DNA from: Lingula anatina
Lineage: Eukaryota > Brachiopoda > Lingulata > Lingulida > Lingulidae
Direction of reading: 5' to 3'
Assembly: GCF_001039355.2 (NCBI RefSeq)
Contig: NW_019775940.1
Span: 110,497-162,162, forward strand
Length of the DNA stretch: 51,666 nucleotides
Of this stretch, positions 43,506 to 51,666 are shown in pieces; position 1 is the first letter of the stretch, and each line of letters opens with the position of its first letter. A model generated the notes under the pieces. It was given only the letters and a program-made list of their open reading frames with translations, did no database searches and was not told where the DNA came from. The position numbers and the translations under genes were made by a program.

Positions 43506-46327
43506 TCAGCAAAGTAGCATTGTACTGCAAAATACCCCTGGTTCCCCTTGATTCAGAAGAAAGTCGACAAGGTCTCCACCATACATGCCCAGAAATATTT
43601 CACACTCCACGTTATAATTGCTTGGCAGCTCAGAACAGACTGTGTCCACAGCATCGACAACCCCTTGCTGTATGAAAATAATTGAAAGAAATTAAAAATT
43701 AAAATGAAATTAAAGTGGACAAAAAGAAAGGAAATAAAATAACAACATATGAAAAACGTAAATGTCACTAAATTTTCTGATGAAAGAGCGTTCCATATCC
43801 AAAGACGCAGAAAAATAAATAAATTTAAGAAAATGAATAAAGAAAACTTACCTCAGTAGGATTATCCTCAAGCATTTGATTCACTTGGTTTGTAACTATT
43901 CTACACGTTGCACATGGAATTGGAGTACGCAGTTTTGGGGGTTCCATATCACCACTGCCCTCTCTAGGACTTCTGTGACTGGGTCTTCTCCGCCTGGGAG
44001 GACGCATTTCACTGGGCCTTCTGCCTCCTGCAAATGTTAACAAATTTTACAACTGTGTCCCCAATGAATTCCATGTTCAGCTTGAAAAAACTCACTTTAA
44101 ACAATAGGCTATATAAACAAGTTTAATACAATTCTGAATTAAAAAGAACCTTTGTTTCTACAGATTTTATCAATAACTCACTGTGACTGGGTCTAGTCGG
44201 TCTAGGTCTTTCTGTATCATCACCACTTCCCTCTTCATGACTCCTATGACTAGGATTTCTCCGCCTTGAGGGACGTCTTCTGCCCCCTGGAAATGTTAGA
44301 AATGTTAACAAGATTAGTCGTTATGTCCTGTGCCAAGGTGAATTTTAATTAAAATTAATGTTGAAAAATTGAGTGGTCGTATTTAAAAACCATTCAAAAC
44401 TGTACGAAATTGATCTAAATATTACTTCCAATTATGAGAGCCTTTCCTTCTACAGAATTTATCAATAACTTACCGCGACTGGGTCTAGTTGGTCTAGGTC
44501 TTTCCATGTCATCACCACTACCCTCTTGAAGACTCTTACGACCGGGAGGACGCAATGCACTGGGTCTTCTACCCCCTAGAGATGTTAAAAATTTTAATCC
44601 ATAAGACCTAAACCTAAGTGTATTAACTTTTGTTGAAAATTTGACACTTCACTTTTCAAAAATACTACCACTACCAAGGCTAACTTTAAAGATTTTGGTG
44701 GAGATCGGGATCCTCATCTGCATCCATTAATTTTTTAAGGATTCTTCACTTAATTGAGAGAACAGGCCAATTTGGTCGTTTTTGCTTATAATTTCACAAA
44801 TAATATTTAGTCTTTAAATTATGAGAATTTAGTAAATCAAATAGCTGATAAATAAAGAATTACAATAATTAGAAAATAGGTGCTTTGGCGGAAGCCAGTT
44901 TGCTTTTCCTGTATATGACTCTACGAAATAGGTTTAAACATAGCTTTGAATTAATGAGAGTCTTTGCTTCAACATGATTTATTTTAATAAATTAATTTAT
45001 TTTATTAAAAGTTTATTTTTTTTAAATAAGTTAATTTTTTATTAAAATTTCAATAGATTTATTATATTTTATTAAAATAACTTACTGTGACTATGTCTAG
45101 TCGGTCTAGGTGTTTCTATATCATCACCACTACCCTCCTCAGGACTCCTATGACTGGGATTTCTCCGCCCGGGAGATCGCTGTCCACTGCGTATTCTGCC
45201 GCCTGCTGGATACCATGAGAAACAAACAATATATTTGTAAAATAAATCCTGCGCTGTCTAAGAATAGAATGAGTAAATTGAATAGAAAAAAGTCTTGTTT
45301 TTTAAATGGATTTCATACTATTCCCTTGCTTTATCAAACTGTTTCGCATTTTTTATTCAAATTACTGTTAACCTGAATGTTAATTAAAAATGGGCGGTAT
45401 GTTTTCTGCATTTTTCATATTTCACTTCATAGACAAAGTAAATGGGTTGCGAAATATGTATAAACACTAGCATAATATATCTAGGGGACTGACATTTTGT
45501 CTCCTTCACCTACAGAACAGTTAAAATAATATGTGAACCGAGTAACTTCAGTTAGTAAGCTTAGCACCTGTTCTACGTGTATATTTCATGGCCACATTTG
45601 TGACGAAGAAAGCCAAGGTACCCCTGTATGTATTTACTTGGTTCACATATTATTTGAAGTGTACTCTGCATAAAAGAGACAAAATGTCAGGGTTATCAAT
45701 GAACTCAACGTTCTTCCGTCTTGGAAACTCAACCTCCTTGAATCTTGTCATTTTAAAAAGTTATCTGCGGAATGGTATGATACATGTACCTTTAGGACAG
45801 AGATGCCAGATTCATACTCAAATTCGAGAAAAAAAACTTACCCGGAGCGGGCGCAGGACTGGCGGGTGGTGATCTTCCTCGGGGACTCCTGGGTGGGTCA
45901 TATTGGCGCAAATAAGCGATTGATACCAAATCTGTAAAACAAGTCAAATTTTAAGAAGATCGGAAATGCACCAGTGCCTTGGACTACCATTTCTTTTTCT
46001 TAGACGCATCAGTACGGCTCTGCATCAATTAGGTTTTCCCTATTATCTTCGCATTCAAAGAAATTATTTAAAACCTAGATTTTTTCTTAGCGTTTTTAAG
46101 CAAAAATGGTCTGTTTCAGAAGAATCCGCATTTAACCTTAAACTGTAAGTCTAGAAGTGCTGAATGCGTCCACAAAACAAGACAAGAACGATTAAATTAT
46201 AACAACCAAAATGCCTACCTTTAGAAGGATCTTTGTTGCCGGTATTGTCTTTGTCTTCGATGTACAAGGCAATCCCAACGCTTATAAGAGCGAGCGCAAG
46301 TGCGCAACGTAGACCTTCCCTTCCCAT
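43506..46327 (-). CDS. Secreted Ser-Gly/Arg-rich repeat protein with a saposin B domain (286 aa, 7 exons)
   Basis: Complete gene: exons 46219-46327, 45842-45931, 45086-45202, 44474-44575, 44182-44286, 43852-44027 and 43506-43667. All introns are GT-AG and the total is 287 codons including stop. Residues 1-22 form a signal peptide (LRCALALALISVGIA). Exon 2 is Pro-rich. Exons 3-6 (all entered in phase 1) encode four related units: an Arg/Pro/Ser block (RRNPSHRSPE type) followed by EGSGD(D), with Ser at about 91, 125, 160 and 199. Acidic Ser-Gly sites like these are the classic glycosaminoglycan attachment signal. Residues 213-286 are a saposin B-type domain with Cys 213, 216, 244, 255, 280 and 286 in the expected six-Cys pattern; the last Cys is the final residue. 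The architecture suggests a secreted proteoglycan-like carrier of a lipid-binding domain; I know of no named family. Confidence 0.85.
44986..45085. repeat. AT-rich simple repeat (TTTTATTAAAA-like)
   Basis: Low-complexity tract in intron 3 of the saposin gene, ending at the exon 3 donor. Confidence 0.7.
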
Positions 46328-46951
46328 CCTCTTGTCGCTTTCGGAATGTGGACTAAGACATTTTCAGCGTTTTTAATACCATCCCAGTCGTTAATTGGCT
46401 GTTTTAATTGTTTGTGGGGTTCTGGGCCGGTGGTTGATGAATGCGATTATTTTAGCAGTTTGTCAATAAGTTCTTCCACCATTTCAATACTCCTCTACCA
46501 TATAATTATATTGGCAACAATTTCGCTGGTAGATGACACCTATGAATTGGCAGCACGTGGTTTTAAAAACTTACCCACAGAACCTAATACATGTAATTAA
46601 CCTCCGCATTTCCGACATCTAGAGCATCATTTCTGATAACAATCGGGAAGTTGAGATGCCATCGCAAGTCGCAAGTTCCTTTCAAGTTTTACAAGTTTCC
46701 AGGTTTATTCATTTCTTAATTACTGTAATACAGTTTAAAGAACAAATAATTGCATGTACATACTTGTAAATGTTAACCTGAAGGCTTTGGGACCCTTATT
46801 TCGCGGTAGGTGTTTAGCATACATGATTTTGCGTCATAAGAGAGACAGCACATTTTTTTAAATTTACGAATAGAGAACACACGAACACACTACATACTGC
46901 ACCAATATATAGCAAATAAATACATAAAATAAAATAAAATATAAAAATTAT

Positions 46952-47030
<79 letters not shown>

Positions 47031-48180
47031 AGAGAGAGAGAGAGACAGAGGGAGAGAAGTTGAAAATGCAGGCCTATATAAATGTGCAACCAAAGTAAAC
47101 TTATGTCCGGTTGATTCTTGATGAATTTTCCCTTTAGGAAGCCTTTTAAGTTAGGACCAAGTTTCTACTTGAGTTCTTATGTGAAACCAGATTTTGACAG
47201 AACAAAGGATGCTTGCATCCTTATCATGTACACTGAAAACTAGCCTCTTATATTTTAAATTTAAGTGTCAGCAATAATTCTGTAACAGACTACTAGCCGC
47301 CCTGTGGTCAGTAGACTAGCGCGTTAGTACCTGATTCTTGTGTATTGTGTGTGTATGTGTGTGTGTGGGGGAGGGGGGGGGGGAGGGGGGAGGGGTCAAG
47401 CCCCTTTCATCATATCATTATATCTAGCGTCCTAGATCATATCAAGCTGCCACATTTTAGACCCAAGGCAAGCTGGAGTGTTTTTGAGATTGGTGGCCTA
47501 GTTTAAAGACATGACGTAAATACAACAAGGGGTCAATTTTAACTTATTATGTTCATAGTTCATAGTTTATTTCACTGTAACATATGCATCCACTTGTGTG
47601 GATGAAAATGACAATATGAATACATTTTTTGTGAATATGCTATTAAACAATCACAATGATTAGGACTATTTACTTATTTACTAAAAAAAAAAAAAAACGA
47701 GTTTCTCTCTATTACTACTATTACTCGATGAGTGCAGCACTGTCTTCTAGATCCCTCAAACGTTTTGAAAAAAAAAAAAAAAGATTCTCGGTTTAAAAAT
47801 ACTCCCCGATGTATAACAAATGTAACAAATTAACCAGATCATAGATTGCATTATCTTTTACAACCAAAACAAGATGTCAAATATTCATTAAGGGAGACAT
47901 TCAAAAAGTCTAAAATTAAAACCAAACGATCATTGAGTTATGCGATATACAAGTTCCAAAATGGATCGATAGACTTTTATTTCATCTTTGACCTTGCATT
48001 TTAGTTATTTTACTTTAAGTTTGTTCACATATACAGACCGTAGGCCTATTTTTGTTTTACTTGAAATTTACTGTGTTTCTTTGTTTGGTAAAGAGTCAGG
48101 TTGCTTTCGAAAATCCGCATGATCTTTTATTAGTGAATTTTTTTTTCACACATTAGCATATTTTCAGTTGCTTTTATATC
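46328..48180. other. Upstream region of the saposin gene and intergenic DNA
   Basis: No gene recognised. A (GT)n then (GA)n microsatellite pair occupies about 46953-47045, and a GT/G-rich tract 47341-47395. Low-complexity peptides read through these are artefacts. Promoter elements were not pinned down. Confidence 0.6.
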
Positions 48181-50098
48181 CCATAGGGACAGTCGGTCAT
48201 CCGGGCACTTTCCCTTAGCAACCGGCATCTGGGGTAAAACAAATCGGGCAACATGGCGGATCGCATTGACTTCTATGAAAAAGTTGGCAGACTTTGTCCG
48301 AAGATATCATACTTCACAGTTCCTGACCACTTATGTCAGTGAAGTTGAGTTATTTACCTGGTTGATTTCCTTTACAGGCTTTTGTAATTAGCCGCTGCAC
48401 ACCTGGTTAAGAGATAAAATCGGCCTTAACTGCCGATCGTTATCTGTGATCGGGAATCTTACAGTGGTAGAATGCAAAGACTCTTTGCTTACCTGGATGA
48501 GCATATTATTCACATCTCTTTGAAAAGAAAACCATATGGAAGCAACTGATAATATCAAGGAAGGTTTCAATTGTACTAATAACTGTATGATGTTGCATAT
48601 TGCTGACACATATGACGGGTAGATTTTCATGCTTACTGAATTGAACCGGTACCGTTTAACTCTCAGGCACGCGTACAAAAGTGAAATGGTGGAAGCTTGC
48701 TGTGCACCAGGTGACACGACCAACATGTTAATAAAATCTTATGGGATTTGTTAAATTTCAAAGATCAACGGAAAAGTAAACTACTGTTGCAGGCTATAGG
48801 TAGTGCAAACGTGACTAAAGACGGGATTGTTGATCAAAACAAAATTTGGTCATAGCTATACATGCACTACGAGAATTGTGTATGTGTGTATAGTTCATTT
48901 TATTATAGATAAGGAGAAAGTCATTGTACCTTGTTTGGAATTTATGTTTGTCATTTGTTACATGAATTAATAAGTAGTATTTACAAGAAATTGAGATTGC
49001 ATCTTGTGTTGGCGTGTTTGACGGTATTTCAATTCTTTTAGTTAAAATTAATGGACTATAACGTCGGACTTTTTTGTTGTTAGTTAATTGAGGACGTTAT
49101 AAAGATAAGATAAAAATATATACGTCAATATATTGACAAACCTGTGAGTTAATGTCTAAATCTTTAAGTATTCAAGTAAAATATACAAAAGTTGCCATAA
49201 ATAAAGCGACCTTAACTGGTAAAATAACATACAGCTTTATTACCATGTTTTCTATTCAATTTAATTTTAATTCTGTCTTCCATGATATTTCGTCAATTTT
49301 CGTACCAGAAAAGTGCACAATAAGATTGTAAACACTCAAAGACGCATAGCTGCAAAAATTAATACAGGTAACACCACGTGTCTTCTCTTCCAAAACGTTA
49401 GCAAGCAACTGTTCATGCTGTCCTTCCAGGCTTGTATTAATATACATGTACTGTATACGGACCAAAGAGGCCATTGGACCGATGACACTATCCCTATCCC
49501 GTTCCCCTGGCTATTGCAGCAGCAGGTGATTTAATCACAATTTGTAGACATCTTATTCTAATAACTTTTCAGTGTTGCACATTTTCCAGGCCTTTCTCAC
49601 GATGCAGGTTCTAAGAAGCCATTCCTATATCACCAACTTATGTACATGTATATACTTAGGCTGGACATTTGCGTATGCAGTTAAGACCAATTTTATCCCG
49701 TAACAAGTTAAACAGTAGCTTATTACAAAGGCCTGCTAACTCAATAGTCCAGGTAAACGATTCAACCCGCCAGACACAAAAGGTCAAGCACTGCCTTTGC
49801 AAAATCTTCTGCTGTAAACTTCCCAATCACAGATAACGATCGGCAGTTATGTTAAGGCCGATTTTATCTCTTAACCAGGTGTGCAGTGGCTAATTACAAA
49901 GGCCCGTAAAAGAAATCGACCAGGTAAATAACTCATCCTTACTGACACAAGTGGTCAGGCACTGTGAAGTATGATATCTTCGGACAAAGTCTGCCAACTT
50001 TTATATAGAAGTCAATGCGATCCGCCATGTTGCCCGATTTGTTTTACCCCAGATGCCGGTTGCTAAGGCGCGTGACGTCAGCCCGACTGTCCCTATGG
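48181..50098. mobile_element. 1.9-kb element with ~270-bp terminal inverted arms
   Basis: The left arm (48181 to about 48450) and right arm (about 49826-50098) are inverted copies at about 90% identity, both starting CCATAGGGACAGTCGG from the outside. The interior (about 48451-49825) has no transposase frame. Next to the right arm, 49681-49820 is an older tandem copy of part of it. Each arm contains the same 29-codon ATG-to-stop frame beginning MADRIDFY. Target duplication is not evident. It fits a long-TIR non-autonomous transposon. Confidence 0.8.
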
Positions 50099-50154
50099 AA
50101 CTAATTTACTTGTGTTTTTCAATGTCCATGTTACTTGTGGTGCTTGATGTAAGA

Positions 50155-50300
50155 AGGTAAAATTGATTATGCTGTTTTAAAGCATTATGTAACAGTGCAT
50201 CAAAATTGGCCAAAACATTTTTGTAAACTTTTAATTTTTTCTGCGTAATGTCTCAACATCTGACAGCTTTCTTGCCTTGTTTCCTGTGTATATTTCCCAG
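50155..50300 (+). repeat. Repeat shared with the 5' region of the P450-like exon
   Basis: Collinear matches to 25860-26145: TTATGCTGTT, CATTATGTAA, GCATCAAAATT and TGACAGCTTT(C/G)(T/C)TGCC. The copy here lacks about 150 internal bases. In both places the repeat ends just before an acceptor-like CAG ahead of a gene start. Confidence 0.65.
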
Positions 50301-50407
50301 CTGTCTAGTTTAACTCTTCTGCGCCAGGAGTACGGAAGCTACAATGGTAGACCGCTGTAAACAAAACCAGGCAGCAGGCAGTATGTAACACAGGCAGTAC
50401 AACACAG
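50300..50407 (+). other. Putative 5' untranslated exon of the ankyrin gene
   Basis: Ends in a good donor (AACACAG|GTAAGA at 50408). The next acceptor is TTTGCTTTAG at 51003, followed by about 50 bases of leader before ATG 51056. Exon start is not defined; an acceptor-like TTTCCCAG precedes 50300. Confidence 0.35.
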
Positions 50408-51055
50408 GTAAGACGGGGGATTAAAGTATTTTAATGTTTGGTATGCCCAGTGGGTGTGATAAAGAGTATGTGTACACCAGTATGTTGTTAATTTTATTTA
50501 TCTAATGCCCATGGAAAAACAAAAAATAAGGTAGACTAATTTGCTAATCCAAATTCATTCATTAACACATTCATTAATTTTCGATATGTTCTGTTTGAGT
50601 TAAAATAGTACAATTCAGAAATAGTACTTATCAGAGACAGTGAGTAAGTAGGATTGCTATGGCCTGAATGTTCGTGCTACCAATTTCCATGAATTGAAGT
50701 CTTTAAGTTAATTTGTCTTCACTTTCACTTTTTTTCAGAATCAAGTTGTATGTAAATAATAAGTACACTGTACTATTTGTCGTTAAGCATGTACAAGTCC
50801 AAATAATCAGCCTCGAGCACACGTTTGAATTCCTTTTCTCATTTCATGTAATTACCTTTCCTCTTTATTACAAGGCTGCTAAGTGTATTGGTGCATGTAT
50901 CATTTCCACAACTTCTACTGGGTAAATTTATGTCCAGGAAAATTTCAAAAGCGAAATTGTGGCTTTACGTATTTTAACATTTAATTTTATTCTTTTGCTT
51001 TAGGTGCCACCTAAACATTATGTAATTACTGAAGTAACCAAGCTATGAAATAGAA

Positions 51056-51666
51056 ATGAATGGATATGCCGAAGACGGGGACTACATTGTAGATACTTGG
51101 TTATTGGACACAGATTTCAGTTTTGAATTTGGAGAGCACCAGGATTTGCCAAAATTAAACAAGGAACAACTTAGATTTATTCTTGCGGTTAAAGCAGGAA
51201 AAATAAAATATGTAGCTGCCATGATAGCAGAGGGGTTTGATGTCAATTTTTGTACAGCCTGGAGGGGAAACCCCCTGTGCACTGCAATAGAAAACAATAG
51301 GCTGGACATTGCCAAGTTGTTACTAGACAGTGGAGCACATACAGAGAATGCCCTACATTTAGCATGCTTGAGGAGTAACATTGATTTGGTGTCAATGCTG
51401 CTGTCATATGGAGCTGATCCCAATGCTGTTGGACACGGAGTGGGAGAGGACATTCCAACCTGTTTTATATTTGCACTACACGTGGCTCAGCCCTTGACAA
51501 TAGTGTTGAAATTGATAGAAGCTGGTGCTGATGTTAACGCAATGTGTTGTCAAACTCTGTGGACACCGCTGCATCTGGTGTGTAACAGTCCTGCTCACAG
51601 TGCTGACATAGTCCAGGCCATTCTCAGAGCTGGAGGTATGGCACATCACAGAGATAAACACACAGG
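51056..51666 (+). CDS. Ankyrin-repeat protein, 5' part (runs off the window)
   Basis: Open for 203 codons from ATG 51056 to the window end with no stop. The exon probably begins at 51004 after TTTGCTTTAG. After about 45 acidic residues (MNGYAEDGDYIVDTW) come ankyrin-type units: LAVKAGKIKYVAAMIAEGFD, TAIENNRLDIAKLLLDSGA, LHLACLRSNIDLVSMLLSYG, ALHVAQPLTIVLKLIEAGA and TPLHLVCN. The A-x-GADVN and LLL/LL helix signatures are clear. Ankyrin repeats mediate protein binding. The pattern resembles ASB (ankyrin/SOCS box) proteins, but the C-terminal box that would decide this lies outside. The short minus-strand frames here are antisense shadows. Confidence 0.85.
   Translation, partial: MNGYAEDGDYIVDTWLLDTDFSFEFGEHQDLPKLNKEQLRFILAVKAGKIKYVAAMIAEGFDVNFCTAWRGNPLCTAIENNRLDIAKLLLDSGAHTENALHLACLRSNIDLVSMLLSYGADPNAVGHGVGEDIPTCFIFALHVAQPLTIVLKLIEAGADVNAMCCQTLWTPLHLVCNSPAHSADIVQAILRAGGMAHHRDKHT

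Noticed and set aside
46814-47093. Ser/Leu/His/Thr repeat peptides
   Set aside because: Translations of (GT)n/(GA)n microsatellites.
51082-51661. Three overlapping minus-strand frames
   Set aside because: Antisense of the ankyrin-repeat exon, whose plus-strand frame is open to the window end.
1-51666. tRNA and rRNA genes
   Set aside because: No TTCGANTC-type T-arm paired with an A-box/cloverleaf, and no rRNA-like block, was recognised on either strand.

Overview
The window is animal nuclear DNA: AT-rich, with short exons separated by GT-AG introns, abundant microsatellites and several transposon classes. The gene families (LRAT/H-rev107-like, K2P channel, Ig, saposin-like, ankyrin), the chromodomain Ty3/gypsy element and many small inverted-repeat elements fit a marine invertebrate. 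A lophotrochozoan such as a mollusc is my best guess, by inference only. Assembly gaps are one 273-base N run (40458-40730) and single Ns at 4716, 25842 and 32058.

Left third (1-25.3 kb): a tandem segmental duplication holds two copies of a small LRAT/H-rev107-type gene. Copy 1 (1148-4025) has all four exons but carries a premature stop and a Ser in place of the catalytic Cys. Copy 2 (12107-16113) keeps exons 1-3 and the full catalytic set, but no last exon is visible. Comparing the copies exposes later insertions with their empty sites: a solo LTR in copy 1; in copy 2, a 2.8-kb terminal-inverted-repeat element upstream and a 5'-truncated LINE in intron 2. Intron 3 of copy 2 runs into a 9-kb chromodomain Ty3/gypsy element whose two LTRs belong to different subfamilies, so it is probably a recombinant.

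Middle (25.3-39.5 kb): a lone first exon resembling a CYP4-type P450, a repeat-rich stretch, the last two exons of a K2P potassium channel, then a complete five-exon minus-strand gene for a 263-aa two-Ig-domain surface protein. A non-LTR reverse transcriptase fragment follows.

Right part (39.4-51.7 kb): a complete seven-exon minus-strand gene encodes a 286-aa secreted protein. It has a signal peptide, four exon-encoded Arg-rich repeats each with an acidic Ser-Gly (glycosaminoglycan-type) site, and a terminal six-Cys saposin domain. Downstream lies a second, degenerate saposin exon pair with compatible splice phase and a GC-AG intron. A 1.9-kb element with ~270-bp inverted arms, each carrying a conserved micro-ORF, comes next. 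The window ends in the 5' part of a plus-strand ankyrin-repeat gene.

The most interesting items are the Ser-Gly/saposin gene with its possible alternative 3' cassette, the LRAT pair (about 34 of 38 coding substitutions are nonsynonymous), and the chimeric LTR element that seems to have cost LRAT copy 2 its last exon.
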